Source: Datura wrightii (lineage: Eukaryota; Streptophyta; Magnoliopsida; Solanales; Solanaceae). From it: DNA of 64,000 nt. Of this stretch, positions 21,097 through 33,460 are shown one piece after another. The stretch spans positions 125,899,501-125,963,500 of the forward strand of contig JASDFA010000010.1 of assembly GCA_035772735.1 (NCBI GenBank), in the 5' to 3' direction. The position numbers and the translations under genes were made by a program. The notes under the pieces are model-generated. The model had not been told where the DNA came from and did no database searches. It was given only the letters and a program-made list of their open reading frames with translations. Positions within the stretch are counted from its first letter, which is position 1, and each line of letters begins with the position of its first letter.

Positions 21097-21110
21097 AAGT
21101 GTGGGGTAAG
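21097..21110 (+). other. Polypurine tract of A2
   Basis: AAGTGTGGGGTAAG abuts the first base of the 3' LTR. It is the expected position for the plus-strand primer. Confidence 0.75.
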
Positions 21111-22531
21111 TGATCTTGGGAAAATTTATATGCCCAAGTGATACTCAAATGTGTCATTTTAGCCTTGTTAATCTATCAATGTTTATACATTCTCAGGTGA
21201 TTGGTAATAAAATGTGAATTTATACTAACCAACATGATTAGCATTGATTTGCAGGTAAAATGTAATTTTGGGAAGATAAAATGCGTGTTGGAAGAGATCG
21301 GGGTTGGACTCGGATGTGAGCAAAAGACAACGCATTGGAAGGCACAAAATAAAGAGGCTCCGCGATGGAGCCGTGTCACGCTGCCATCGCGGAGGCCTTC
21401 TGCCTGGATAGGGAATTTTCGGCCTATTTCTAGTGAAGGTTCGCGTTGGGTCCGTGGCACGGTGGCCTAGCTCCGCGTTGCATGTCGTGCCACGTTGGGC
21501 CTTATTACCTAGACCCCCAACTTCCAGTGAGGGTCCGCGTCAGTGGCATGTCACGGAGGCAGTGCTCCGCGATGCACTCCGTGACACGTTGCTTGTTATT
21601 CCGGGAAAAATTCCCACCAGTATAAATAGAACACTTAGGTTCATTTTTCAATATTCTGACTAGGTGGAGCAAGAACGTGGGTTACAGGCAGTTGAGGGGA
21701 CGAAATTATCAGGGTTTTTCTCTCTTTCCTTCTCCTTGAATTCAATTGCTTGTATGTTTAACACTCATTTAACGATGTTTAATCCACAAATGAGTGGCTA
21801 ATTCCTCTTCTTGCTGAGGTTAAGAACAATTGTATTGAAATGTGATTATTGATTCATTGGTTTTTCATATTTTCTTCCATGGTTGTTCTGTTGATTCTTG
21901 TTCTTACTGCACTAATGTGTGGCCTACATTAATGTATATCTAAAAAGTCCAGTTTCACTCAAGAGAGAAAGAAATTGGAAAGTTGTGAATTAATAGGATA
22001 TGATCCTTTCTTAGTTTGGGAAAATTGAGAATTGATTTACCTTCAGGATAGAAATATACCTGAAAGTCGTATTAGTCAATTTAGGAACCGGGTTTGTATG
22101 GCTAGAACATGAATTTTCGTTTAATCACAGAAATGTAGGTGGACGGTTCATGATTCTTAAGTTGGGTTAAATACGAGAGTTTTAATCCATTGGCATTAGT
22201 TCTTGACTAGCAACCGGAGGAAAGGTTAACCAAATTATATCGATAATTAATTTCTTTACATGTTCAATTAACCTTAGTATGCTCATATTCATAGTTCAAA
22301 CTCACATTAGATACTTGTTTTAGACTTAGCATAGAAATTAGAATCCAAAAATATCAAACTCTTGGTTACATTGTTGTCTTCATTGTTAAACTGTATAGTA
22401 ACACTTGATTAATTGTTACCTTATCCCAGTCCCTGTGGGATCGATACTTGGCTTACTTGAGCCACTTTACTACTTGTTCGACCACGTGCACTTGCGTGTA
22501 GTTATATACCCATATAACAAACGAGTGAACA
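21111..22531 (+). repeat. 3' LTR of A2
   Basis: This 1421-bp LTR is collinear with 12806-14230, starting TGATCTTGGG and ending GTGAACA. Differences from the 5' LTR include C to A at position 11 of the LTR and clustered changes around 21474-21488. The TATA box is at 21621-21629. Confidence 0.95.
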
Positions 22532-23554
22532 ACAACATGATTCCATTTGGGTAGTGGTGGATAGGTTGACTAAGGCTGCACATCTCCTGCCAGTGAAAAC
22601 CACAAAGTCGGCTGATGATTATGCCAAGTTGTATATCCGAGAGTTGGTATGACTACATGGAGTGCCCTTTTCCATTATTTCGTACCAAGGTACTTAGTTT
22701 ACCTCCTAGTTTTGGCGGTCTTTTCAGAAGGGGCTTGGGACTCAGGTTAAGCTCAGCACAGCCTTTCATCCGCAAATGGATGGCCAAGTGAAACGAACAA
22801 TCCAAACCCTCGAGGAAATATTGAGAGCATGTGTGATGGACTTCAAAGGTAGTTGCGATGATAATTTTCCACTGTTCGAGTATGCTTACAATAACAGCTA
22901 TCACTCCAATATCCAAATGGCACCGTTCGATGCACTTTATGAGCAGAGATGTAGATCGCCCATCAGATGGTTTGAGGTTGGTAAGGCAGCTATGATAGGG
23001 CCAGATTCAGTTCATGAGTCTATGGTGAAGGTTCAGTTGATAAGGGACAGGCTAAAATCTCTTAGAGTCATCAAAAGTCATATGCTGATGTGAGGAGGAA
23101 GGATTTGGAGTTCGAGATGGATGATTCGGTATTTCTGAAGGTATCTCCTACGAAGGGAGTCATACGGTTTGGAAAGAAAGGAAAAATTAATCCCCATTAT
23201 GTTGGTCCCTATCGGGTTATGAGAAGAGTTGGTAAGGAAGCATATGAGTTAGACTTACACTCAGAGTTATCTTCCCTGCATACTGTGTTTCATGTGTCGC
23301 TTTTGAAGAAATGTTTGGGAGACCCAGCTTTAGTAATCTCGGTGGACAGCATTGGTGTAAAGAATAGCCTTAGCTATAAGGAAGCTCCAGTTGAAATATC
23401 AGATCATCAGGTTTGGAGGCTGAGGAACAAGGAAGTAACTTCAGTAAAGGTGTTATGGAGGAATCAACATGTTGAAGGAGCTACGTGGGAAGCCAAAGCG
23501 AATATGATGGATAAATACCCACATCTTTTCTCTATCGGCTCAATGTCAGTTTGA
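22532..23554 (+). pseudogene. pol of C1, second part: integrase core and chromodomain
   Basis: This resumes the integrase interrupted at 12805. It shows VVDRLTKAAHLLP, LSTAFHPQMDGQV, and TIQTLEEILRACV with the catalytic Glu, then the YNNSYHSNIQMAP segment. The core aspartate segment reads ISYQGT (Asp lost) near 22678. The C-terminal part (23090-23554) ends with a chromodomain-like SVKVLWRNQHVEGATWEAKA. Defects: stops near 22650, 22695 and 22707, a 1-nt shift near 23060, and a stop near 23092. Confidence 0.9.
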
Positions 23555-23785
23555 GGTATCAGATTTGACCTAAAACTCTATTTAGTTTCACGTTTAGTTC
23601 ATGCATGCAAGTTTCTTCTATGAATATAGGTGTGTATGTGATTTGCGAATTCAGTTCATCTATATGTTTTGAATCGGAGGTAGTCATTCCGTTAATTTTC
23701 AATTTAGGTAATCAGTATTTGATAATGATAATTGATTATCTCCACTTTTTTGTATATTTTCCAACATTCGAAGACGAATGTTCCC

Positions 23786-23798
23786 AAGGGGGAGATAT
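23786..23798 (+). other. Polypurine tract of C1
   Basis: AAGGGGGAGATAT directly precedes the 3' LTR. C3 (46053-46065) and C5 (63104-63117) have close versions. Confidence 0.8.
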
Positions 23799-25904
23799 TG
23801 TTATACCCGGAAGCCCAAAGGCCAGACTCGGGAGTTGAATGGAGAAAAACTGAAATTTTGCACCAGGTTACATAACAGGTCGTTAGGTGACCCGTGAGGA
23901 GAGAACACAAGTCGTGAAGTGACTCGTGGTCAAGCAAGGAATTGGCATGGCCTAGGGAAGACCACGGGCATGACCATGAGTCGTGGTCAGACCACACAAC
24001 TCATGAGGTCACCTGTGGCCTGTATTGGGTGCTTGGCTAGTAGTTTTGGGCAGTGGGGATCATAGGTGGTGACCATGAGTCGTGGTCAGCCACCACGATT
24101 CGTGGGGTCCCCTAATGATTTTGGGCAGTGTACATCATAACTCAAGGTCACGAGTCTTGGCCAGTGGGGACAAATCACTGGGTCCCTTGTTGGGACCCCC
24201 TGGCAATTAAATTTCTTCAAATTAGTAAGGGCCTTTTTGTAATTCGTATGTTCTTAAAGCCTAAACTAGATTGTTTTAGCCTATGAAAGGTGGGTTTTAG
24301 AGGGGAAAAACTATCCTAAGTCTTCATTCATGCATGCAAGAGAATAGAGAGGTGATCAAAGGATGATTCAAGGTTTTCTTCTTCAATTCCTTTTTGGGCA
24401 TTTAAGGGAGAGTAAGATTCTGCTATCTTCAGGTATGCAAGGTTACGAATGGGTGATTTCGTTCATACCCATGCCCAATCTCTACGAACTTATGAAAATC
24501 TATCGAAAATGTATTCAGGTTTTGAAATAGAATTTTATGAAAACCTAATGATTCACTAGTGGGCTTTTATGTTTTATGAATCTCATTATATTCTATGGAT
24601 TTTGATTGGGTTTTACAACGTATTTTTACTTATAAAAATTATCGATTTCAATTTCTATTAAATTAAGCTTATCTAAGCATGATCTATGATAAGTCTATTT
24701 ATGATCTTTTCTTCAATTGATAATATTTACAAGCCCAACATGATTTAAGATTCAAAATATGAATTTATTCAATTACCCATTATGGTTTGAGGATTTTCAA
24801 GCAATATGTATGATCTATGAGTATGCATGAAACGTATGATTTATGAATTATGATTTTGGCCGACTCATGGGCTTTATGGCATGGCTAGTTCACGTATGTA
24901 TAAGCAGGTTTATGATTTTCATGATTTAACTAGCCTATGAACTCATGCATGTTATACTATCAGCACTATATATGTTTTGGGAGTAGTATCGAACACCGAG
25001 TAGGTTTGGGGCCCAGGTTCTTTCCCCGGATCTCATAAACTACATGCACCGTAGGTATGTTGGGACTTCCTTTGTGACTATCCCCAGCCTAATGGCCCTT
25101 TCCATGGTGATATCACACTTTCATGGTTCTACCCTTGGCAAGGTATGAACGGCCTCCCGACTAGGTTTACAAGTCGGACTTCATGTGTGCTCATATGGTG
25201 TATGTCGGTTAAGAGAATCTCCCACTTTTCCTCACGATTTATGCATGTTTATGACTATGTATGTTGGCTCAAGTACTGTTTATTGTGGATTTTCCCTCAT
25301 GATTAAGATTACAATTGTATTACGAATGTTTTGAAAACCTTGAGCCTTATTATATGTTATGTTACGATAATTATGATATGATCATGATGTCCTACTCTTA
25401 TGATGTTTTATGAGTTTTACATTATTTTAAATGTCTGTTTTACTTACCTTGCATACTCGGTACATTCCACGTACTGACTGCATACTTTCTATGTTGTATC
25501 GTCTTATGATACAGGACCCGGCTCTCAGGCTCACCCTTATCCCTACATCACTCAGAGTCCATATTCAGCTTATCGATGAGTAGTCACGTTTCGAGGGCTA
25601 TTTGACAGACATTGTACCATTTATGTTTCAATACTTGTTCGAGTTAGTTCGAGTGTTTTCCCATCAACCCATCGTATGTAGTAGAGGCTTTCAGACAGTA
25701 TGTAATACTCATCTTGCGTGTATGTCTAGAGATTTCCTTATATTATGATATAATGATTATGTTTACATTTCCACTATTCCTTGTGAATAGTCTTCCACTT
25801 ATCATGAATGAAGTTAAACTTATGCTTATGCCAGGGGTCAACTTGGGACCTCTCGAGGTTCTCAGTCCCGTGTTACGATCCAGGCCTCCGTTCAGGTGGT
25901 GAAA
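23799..25904 (+). repeat. 3' LTR of C1
   Basis: This 2106-bp LTR starts TGTTATACCCGG and ends GTGAAA where related LTRs end GTGACA. The first 450 bp carry the CACGAGTCGTGG-type palindromes. The rest has the family's AT-rich body with AGTATCGAACACCGAGTAGG near 24985 and TTGCATACTCGGTACATTCC near 25450. No gene is encoded. Confidence 0.92.
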
Positions 25905-27602
25905 CTTAAAATATACCTAAACTCACGTTTGACCATCACACTTGACACCTCTAACAATTCATATTAAACCAATTAGCATGGAGAATACATAAAGTGGTTT
26001 ATCATAAGCAACACTATTTCATCAAGCACATACGAAAGCTTCACAATCAAGTTCGCACAACCTCTATAAATGACTCATCTTTTCAACACAAAAGGCCAAT
26101 ATGATTAAATGTGACATATGCAACAAGTAGTACACCGAATTAGACCTCTTGTGTCCCTCATTTTTAGTGATGTTCCTCTCTCAAATTCATCAATGTAAAG
26201 ACATGGAACATAAGTAAGGCACACTCACGCTCATATATGATGTAATGCACATATATAACATACCATAGGCTTGACCTTCATGTATGTTAAGACTACCTAA
26301 TTGCTTTAAGAGATTAAGATCACAAGGACTTTTCTTGATTGTAATGTTGGTTAAGGGATGGGTAGGATTGACATTTCGTTTAATAGTGACTACCACCCTT
26401 AGCACTTTTAAGACATATTTCACTTTTCTTGTCCACCACCTCTTTCCTTTTTGGTTCACCTTTCATCTACTCACCTTATCTTTTCTTCTTCATGCCCCAT
26501 TTTTCACTACTTGACTACTAATTTTCTACTCATAGAATAACTAAGGATTTTGCAACTAAAGCTCTCTTTTTCATTTCCCTAGCAGTAAGTAGACAACACA
26601 ATTTTATGGCCAACCCTTCTTCTGACTTTTCTTTTCTTACCACAAGTTTTTTCTTTTTTCCTTGCAATATACCTTGGTGGACCTTAACTTTCAAGCCTCA
26701 AAGTGCCTAACACTACTTTGGATAAAAAATCTAAGGTCTCACACAAAAAAAAATTGGATTAAGCTATTTTCATTGCTAAGAAAGAATAAAGCTTTAGGCT
26801 AAAAGGGAGTTAACTATATAGAATATACGGGAAGGTAAAACAAATGTAGGAAGAAAAAAAACATGGCTTATACAAATAAATGCCTTGATCATCTCTCAAC
26901 TCCCTACCAACTAGTTATCCTACATAAACTAAGGCAAGTTCTAGATGCTATAATAATACACACAAAGCAATTCAGCTCACCTCTCATGGCAACAAGAATC
27001 TAATCAGTTTCTATAGCTACATATTCACACAATCATATTGAATGGCAAGTTTATTCATAATTGAGCCCCAAGGGTATGTTGATTCAAATCAAAGAGATAT
27101 GTGTGTCTCTCATGGATCCTCACTCATCCAATCAAGATGACCACTCTATTTACTCTAGCATATCAACTAAGAAGAATATCAACACGCATACAAGTGGATG
27201 ACCAATGACTCAATCCTAAAAAAATGTGACGAATCTTACCTTAAGATGGTCGTCATCCATCTATCATAGGGAAACGTCATTACTCTACGACTACAATGAC
27301 CCCAACAAAAAAAATATTTATTCCAAACCAAATCAATCAAAAATAATATAGTCAAGATGAACAACAAGTCAGAATATCCTAGGCATCCAAGTTAACATCA
27401 CCATACTAGCTTTTACAACTCATGACCTACAAATCATCAAGATACTACTATAATGAATGACATAATAATGCTATGGACTACTACAAATATAGAAATCAAA
27501 TAACAATAGTATCTTTCATCCATCCCACACTTAAAAAGGTGCACTATCCTCAGTGCACACATAATCATATCATAAATAGAGAGGAAAAAAATTCCTGGGT
27601 CG
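25905..27602 (-). other. Noncoding tail of B between ORF2 and C1
   Basis: These 1.7 kb correspond to 19327-21110 of A2 and lack a convincing frame. The conserved 34-bp block is at 27238-27271. A polypurine-like AAGTGTGGGATG (minus, about 27523-27534) follows the ORF2 stop, as in A2. The tail continues at 8407-8364 on the far side of C1. Confidence 0.7.
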
Positions 27603-28810
27603 CTAAGAATCATCCTCGGGATTGTACTCCTCATCCTCGTCAGCATCATTATCTTCGCCATCAAACTGCCCATAACAGCATCATCCTTCTTATTCATATC
27701 TAGGTTATCAACACCGTCAGTAAGGACTGTGGCCTCATCATCATCAAGTGGCTCCTCAAAGGCTGGGTCTACTCAGCAAATCAATATAGCACTTTTTATG
27801 AGCGGGTACCGTGCCTCTAAAGATGTCATCTCCTATGCAATAATGGGTCAATGTCCTAGACTCATCTGTAGACCTTGCATCCTAAACATACGAGTCTGCC
27901 AGCTCTCATCATGAGCCTGACAATCAACTATAGTAAGAAGAGGGCTTGTGGAAGGGACAGTCTCCTTCACCTTTGTAACGTCCATCATCTTTCCAGCCAG
28001 GTGTCCTGCCAGAGGTAAGACAAGGACTGCATCCTCCTCATCAATGCCCGCTTTCTGCAAGGACATGGTCAAGAGACTACCGTAACAATATTTCATCTAT
28101 AGTTGTCTCGCGATCTTCTCATATTGTCATGAAGCACAACACCAAAATTGATCGATATCCCCTTCATCAACATGTACACCAAGACAATCTGCTCTTGAGT
28201 CACCTATGTCATATGTGTCCCAGGGTGAAAGACCGCACACATCAACTTCACCCACACCTGTGCCTCCCTATTTAGATAAGCAAATGCAAAAGTGGATCAA
28301 AATGGGCGGATGAGTGCTCACTACATAAAGTGTGACGAATGTCTTTGTATGGAGGCTTCTCCAATAAGATGAAATACTCCGAAGGGTCTGCAAAATGTGT
28401 CCCTAAGAAGGCATTGACCCTTTTGGCTATGAATCGTACCACCTGTCCTTTGAGCTTTACCTTAGTGCTCTCTCCAAATGAGGTATACCAATTAGCGTAG
28501 AACTCCCTCACCAATGTGAGGTTGCACCTCTCTGGCTCATTAAAGATGTAACCAACTCCCAACTCACGTATCTTGTCCCGAATAGCCGGGAACATAAGTC
28601 CCAAGCAAGCCTGATCTATCCAATTCTTAGGTGCATACATGGCTTCTTTTTGAGTGTTGAACCAAGTAAGCACATGAGGCTCTACCGCTTTGGCTCCAAA
28701 TCTCCTTAGGGGGACGACTTTGGAAGACGAAGAGCTATCCCCTTTTTGCGTTTTCTTTTCCTCTTGAGACTTGGTTCCACAACAACCACCTCCTTTCCTT
28801 TTGATGGCAT
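27603..28810 (-). pseudogene. ORF2 of B (putative plant transposon protein domain)
   Basis: About 400 codons run from ATG at 28810 to TAG at 27603. The core GYIFNEPERCNLTLVREFYAN, then LKGQVVRFIAKRVNAFLGTH and YKDIRHTLCSEHSSAHF, aligns with the A2 ORF2 core at many positions. The C-terminus is acidic (DGEDNDADEDEEYNPEDDS). An early frameshift lies within the first 40 codons, and others occur after the core and in the middle region. Shared length and domain order with A2 despite high divergence point to a gene maintained in this element lineage. Biochemical role unknown. Confidence 0.75.
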
Positions 28811-28815
28811 GATAC

Positions 28816-29546
28816 CTAACAAGCAAAAATCAAGAGCTTCACAAAATTAGCTTGTGAACAAAATGGCTAACAATTAAGTGTTGAAGGAATAAAATTCAGC
28901 CCACAATTAATTTGCTAACATGCTTGTGAGAATTTTTCAAATAGGATACTCAAGACTTCCCCCATCATCAACCAATCTCAACAATTCACATTAATTAACT
29001 ACCTCCAAACTACATAAAGTTCATGAATTTTTCTTCTTCTTTACTCTCCTCTAATTTCAACTTTTTCAAGAATGCCTCAATTAGGCCATCTTTCTCACTT
29101 TCCTCCTCCAATTCGTAATTCAAGTCATTCATGTATGGAAGTAGCAATATGCAATTCCTATAACAATCAACAAATAACTTACTACCATCCAACATGAATT
29201 AATCATGAATTTTCAACAACTCACTCATCCATAACATTCAAGAATTTAAGATTCATGTATTTTCTATCTCTACAATTAATGCATTCACCCACCACTATTC
29301 ATGACATCAATTCACCAACCTCCATCAACCCCACAAGTCCAAATCACCATATTCAACCAAGAATTAAGCTATTTAACAAAGATACATCCTATCATGGAAT
29401 AATTTAAGACATTAAGCTCATACAACCCAAAACATGAAATTCAAGATTTTCATCAGCAATGGTGATTTGGGTTCTGAATCTTCGGGGAGAAGGGTGTGGA
29501 AGCATAGTTTCATCATTGCCTAACCAAGAGAAAAAAATATACTTAC
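28816..29546 (-). other. Predicted intron upstream of ORF2 in B
   Basis: On the minus strand a donor CTCAA|GTAAGTAT at 29546 and an acceptor TTTTTGCTTGTTAG| at 28816 enclose 731 bp. ORF2 starts five bases later. Position and size match the introns predicted in A1 and A2, although the sequence differs. Confidence 0.45.
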
Positions 29547-30048
29547 TTGAGTTGAAGATAAGAGCTTCACCAAAGCTTTGGAGAAGACAACAATCGAGGG
29601 GAGAGGGGAAGAGGGAGCTACGACTCAAGAGAGAGAGAGAGAAGAACTTTTTACTTTTTGTTTTTCAACTTTTTGAGCAAAAAGGATGAATGAAACTTTA
29701 AATAAAGAGGTGGGTCATGGAATTTTATGTAATTTTAAGGTCTTTTGAGTCAACATTGACTCAATTTAACCAAAATTTTTTGTCCAACTAGCCCCTAGCA
29801 CGTCGCCCCTCTGTCTTACCATAGACATAGAAATAAATATCCTCTAAAGACAGGAGGTTGGCGCGGCGCACTACCCATAGCCTTACTTGATAAAAGTTTT
29901 TTCCTTTTAGGATTTAACTCCAGGAGCCCCATGCTAGGCGTCTTATCCCAGACTTACACTTTTTAGCTCAATGTCCTTGCTTGTTCTTGCCTCTTACGTC
30001 CTGTTCGTCTCTACAAAACAAAGAGAAATATACAAAATATTAGAAGGA
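29547..30048 (-). promoter_or_regulatory. GC-rich block and first exon upstream of ORF2 in B
   Basis: About 29795-29960 contains GC-rich words (GCACGTCGCCCC, GGCGCGGCGCAC, GCTAGGCGTC) of the kind found in the B LTR. Downstream on the minus strand are a TTTATTTAAAG stretch (about 29695-29705) and a pyrimidine-rich leader ending at the donor. The layout parallels A2. A promoter role is inferred, not shown. Confidence 0.35.
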
Positions 30049-30113
30049 TGGGTTGCCTCCCACCAAGAGCCTGGTTATAGTCGTGGCATGACATTCATGG
30101 GTTGCCTTCCATG
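30049..30113 (-). other. Pair of AGGCAA-loop hairpins after gag-pro (B)
   Basis: On the minus strand CATGGAAGGCAACCCATG (30113-30096) and TGGGAGGCAACCCA (30062-30049) lie 34 bases apart, 41 bases after the gag-pro stop. The loops equal those in A1 and A2 while the stems differ. Confidence 0.75.
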
Positions 30114-30153
30114 CAGTTCCTGATTTAACATCGCGATATGACTATGGTCCCCA

Positions 30154-32295
30154 TCACTCTTTCATGCGAGTGGACTTGTGACCATACCAAGGATCTGCTA
30201 AACTCACATGCAGCACATGCTGCTCAACAACCTGATTACAACCTCCAGGTTGTCCTGTCGGCTGCACTGTGAAGTCCTCATAATGAGGTGGCATTTATGC
30301 TGCTTTGAACACTTTAAATATAGCCTCCTGGCCATCTACCCTGATAGTCATCTTGCCCGAATTAACCTATTTGATAGCGTTGGCGGTGGATAAAAAACCT
30401 CTCCCCAAAAATGAGGGGAACTGCCCATCGGCCTCATAGTCTAAGATTATAAAGTCCATTGGTAGGATGAAACGTCCCACCTTTATCAAGACATCTTCAA
30501 TTATTCCTTCAGGATAGGCCAAAGATCGGTCCGCAAGATGCAATGTCACTGTAGTAGGACATTGTACTACAAGTCTAGGAGTTTTGAACAGGGATGAAGG
30601 AATCAAATTAATGCTCGCACCCAAATCACATAAGGTCGAACCAACTTCCTTACTCCCAATAGCAATATGGATAGTGAAGCTCCGGGGGTCCTTTAGTATC
30701 TTGGAAATTTTGTTCTTGATCTGAGAACTACACTCTTTCGCAAGAGCCATACTTTCAAACTCTGTATGCCTCCTCTTATTTGCCACGATATCCCTACGAT
30801 ACTTGGCATACTTCGGAACTTCCTGCAAAATCTGCACTAACAGAATATTCATATGAACCTGCTTTAACAACTTAAGAAATTTACTACAAGTTGTGTCCTG
30901 TCTTCTACTTCAACCTTTGAGGAAATAGGGGAGGTGGCCTATCTACTACAACCTTTGGTTGTGGTTGCTAGACTCACCCACCTTAGTCTTGGAGCTCACA
31001 GCCTGTTCCTCATCCACTTTTCCTTTTCTGGGGATAGCCTCACGCAGCTCCTTACCACTGCACAAGAAAATTGTGCTCACATTTTTCTTGGTGTTCTTCT
31101 CAGTATTTCTTGGGAGTGCCTCCTGTGGTCTATTGTTTTGCTGTAGGGCCAATTGCCCCATCTACCTCTCAAGATCATGGATGGAATTTTGCATCTTATT
31201 AACCACCTGAGTTTGTTGCACCATCCATTGCTTCATTGTCTCCTCAAGAGCTCTGCTCTGCTGTTGGCCCTATGGCCTTTGATAAGTGTTTTGCGGCCTT
31301 TGGAAATTTTGATTCCCTCTCCATTCTGGTACCCCTAATTATAGCCATTACCTGCAAAACCTCCACCACAACCTTGTTTTCCCACAAAGTAAACAGATTC
31401 AAGATTAAGAGGACAACCTAAATAGGCGTGACTTTTTCCACACGCCTCACATGATGGTGGTGGAGTTTGCACCTGATGTACCTACTATATTTGGCCTCTT
31501 GCTAGTGCGGTTACCAACTTACTGATTGCATTCACCAGTAGGCTAATGTCTTCCCTGATTTCCACAACACCATCCACCTCAAGCTTTCTAGAGACCTTTG
31601 CTACTGCAAATCCTCTACTTGAGTCTTGATAATCTTGACTTTCTGTAGATATGAGGTTCAAGATAGCCTCAATTTCATTATAAATTTTGGATAGAATCTG
31701 TCCCTATGCGATAGCGTCAATAAGTATCTCAAACTCAGGCTTCAGACCCTCTATGAAGTTTTTCCCAATTATCTCTTTAGGCTGAATGAAGTATGGACAA
31801 TCCCTTAAGTAACCCCTTTTAACATTCCCATGATTGAGCTACCATATCCCTATCTTTCTATTCAAATTTCGGAGATCTTGCCCCTCAGTTCCTTAGTTCT
31901 TCTCAAAGAAAAGAACTTATTGATGAACTTATTAGAGAGGATCTCCCAAGTGGTGATGGAACCTGCAGACTCATTTTGAAGCTACTCCTAGGCTTCCCCA
32001 ATCAGTGAGAACGAAAAGAGAGTCAGCTTGACATATTCATCTGACACATTCTAGTAATAGAAATTTTCACTCAGCTCCACGAATGTCATCAGATGCCTAT
32101 GGAGATCCTCCTACTGCTTGCCCTGATATTGGCAAGTTTTTTGGACCAACCACACGGTCTCTTCCTTCAGCTCAAAGTTCCCAGTGATGGCCGATTTGAT
32201 GATTCTTTAGAAGAGTTCTCCAAATTAGACCTAGCAGAATACATGACTGGAACTCTCTCATTATCTTCACCTGCTGCATGCTTGTTGTTTTCCAT
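30154..32295 (-). pseudogene. gag-protease polyprotein of B
   Basis: On the minus strand an ATG at 32295 opens MENNKHAAGEDNE. Degraded Gag core (YVKLTLFSFSLIGEA near 32000) follows, then a knuckle remnant (about 31440-31400), a linker with MGQLALQQNNRPQEA, and aspartic protease (30870-30367). The protease has STLCDLGASINLIPSSLF and LADRSLAYPEGIIEDVL. A linker ends in RMKE and a stop at 30154, with no RT after it. At least a dozen stops and shifts disrupt the Gag part. The protease is nearly open apart from a stop at 30367. Architecture equals A1 and A2. Confidence 0.85.
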
Positions 32296-32478
32296 AGCTA
32301 ACCTTAGGAAGGTTCTCTCTATTTCAGGATCAAGAGAAGCAAAAGTGGTTCCTAACTTCTCGTACTTGGCACACACTGAGGCAAACAACCCTGTGAACTT
32401 CAACAAAAAAGAAACAAATGTAAAATATAGACTAGTGAAATATAATTCTAACCTACACAAAATTAAACAATATTTAAG

Positions 32479-32496
32479 TCCCCAACAACGGCGCCA
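32479..32496 (-). other. Primer-binding site of B
   Basis: The minus strand reads TGGCGCCGTTGTTGGGGA, a tRNA-Asp type site with one base different from that of A1. It lies six bases inside the LTR end. Confidence 0.85.
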
Positions 32497-32502
32497 AAAA
32501 TT

Positions 32503-33460
32503 TGATGTCGCCCAAGAGCACACAAGTGCACGTGGTCGTCAAGTAATGTAGGATTATTAAGTCCAGATATCATACCCACAGAGACTTATCATTTTAATCC
32601 TTATAAGTTTGTAACTTTAATGTAACTAATCTAAAAAAATAGTTAAAATGGAGATTGGTTTGAGAAATTAAACTATCAAAACTTAAAATATAAAATTAAC
32701 TAAAACGATTGTGAGCTTGATTGTATTTCGATGATGATGAGAGTCTAGGGCAATGGCACTTGGTTGGTTTCAAGCTGAGTTTTCAAGACATAATTACACT
32801 AGTATGATTCTTCCTACGGTTGTTAGTTGCAAGTTACTGTCCCATTTATAGCCACTATCCCTAGCTTCCAAGAACTATTTCATGAACCCTAACACCTGTA
32901 TTTCTATTGTCACAGGAGAACAATAAAACAGCAATCATGCTTACTTGTCATTTTCTACCCTGGAATGACCCTGGTGTGCCGTTCCACTTATCTCAGCTAA
33001 GAGTTAGTCAAATTTCCAACAATTTTAGCTCCAGAGAGGCACTGGCGTTCCGCCCCCTCTATCTCGCCAAGGTGTTCGTCAAATTTCTCTAAGTCTTGAC
33101 ACCTCTAGCGCGAGGAGCCACTCATCTCGCCAAGGTTTGTGAAGTGCAATTATCTAATGTTCAATGGCTGGTTTCGGTGCGCCAGCCATATCACCAACGT
33201 GATATTTTGTTTTCTAAAGTTCGGGAATTGGTGTGGGGCACCAGCCATAGCATCAGGCCTTTCAAATCTTCACTCCTTCGATTATTTTGAGTTCATTTTG
33301 CTTAGTTTTCTGCTCAAATCAATTCAAATCATTTGTTAGCACATAAAACATACACACAAACACACATGAATTTAAGCATAAATTAAGGATTATGAATTCA
33401 AAACATGATCAAATATGGGTTAAAACATGACAAATGGGCATAGAAATATGCTCAACATCA
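32503..33460 (-). repeat. 5' LTR of B
   Basis: On the minus strand this 958-bp LTR starts TGATGTTGAGCATATTTC and ends CGACATCA. A TATA box (TATAAATG at 32843-32850, minus) follows the GC-rich units at about 32945-33145, the same order as in family A. The outer end can fold (GCATA...TATGC). It lacks the segment present at 7454-7810 of the 3' LTR. Confidence 0.85.

Larger units (their letters stand above)
19327..21110 (+). other. Long noncoding tail of A2
   Basis: These 1.78 kb lie between ORF2 and the 3' LTR without a convincing frame. They contain a polypurine-like GTGTGGGGTGGGAG at about 19399 and the conserved block at 19706-19739. The stretch near 20160-20240 (GAGCCTTTAGCC, then T-rich) has a counterpart in B. 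Confidence 0.7.
12806..22531 (+). mobile_element. Complete non-autonomous Athila-like element A2
   Basis: This 9,726-bp element is bounded by two full LTRs (1425 and 1421 bp) and a 5-bp target duplication. Internal order: primer site, gag-protease, AGGCAA hairpin, palindromic block, predicted 690-bp intron, ORF2, 1.78-kb noncoding tail, polypurine tract. The region between protease and hairpin, where Athila elements carry RT, RNase H and integrase, is absent with no trace. It must have used enzymes from another element. Both LTRs carry scattered differences, so it is not very recent. Confidence 0.93.
8408..25904 (+). mobile_element. Tekay/Del-type chromovirus C1 (carries A2)
   Basis: The element has a 5' LTR fragment (8408-9271), gag, protease, RT, RNase H, and integrase interrupted by A2 (12806-22531). 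The rest of the integrase, a chromodomain, a polypurine tract and a 3' LTR (23799-25904) follow. A deletion joins mid-LTR sequence directly to gag at about 9272, removing the rest of the 5' LTR and the primer site. The element cannot replicate. Flanking CTTAA duplications define its ends. Confidence 0.92.
7454..33460 (-). mobile_element. Athila-like element B (interrupted by E/A1 and by C1/A2)
   Basis: On the minus strand the order is 5' LTR (33460-32503), tRNA-Asp type primer site, gag-protease, paired AGGCAA hairpins, leader with predicted intron, ORF2, a noncoding tail (27602-25905, continued at 8407-8364), polypurine tract, and 3' LTR (8363-7454, its outer part lost beyond E). C1 sits in the noncoding tail with target duplication CTTAA. 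Like A1 and A2 it has no reverse transcriptase or integrase. It inserted into the RT region of pol remnant F; the predicted target duplication is TATGC (33461-33465). Confidence 0.85.

Noticed and set aside
25714..27914. Small frames in the C1 LTR and the B tail as host genes
   Set aside because: They are short, have no homologous counterpart kept open in the related elements, and lie in sequence explained as LTR or noncoding tail.
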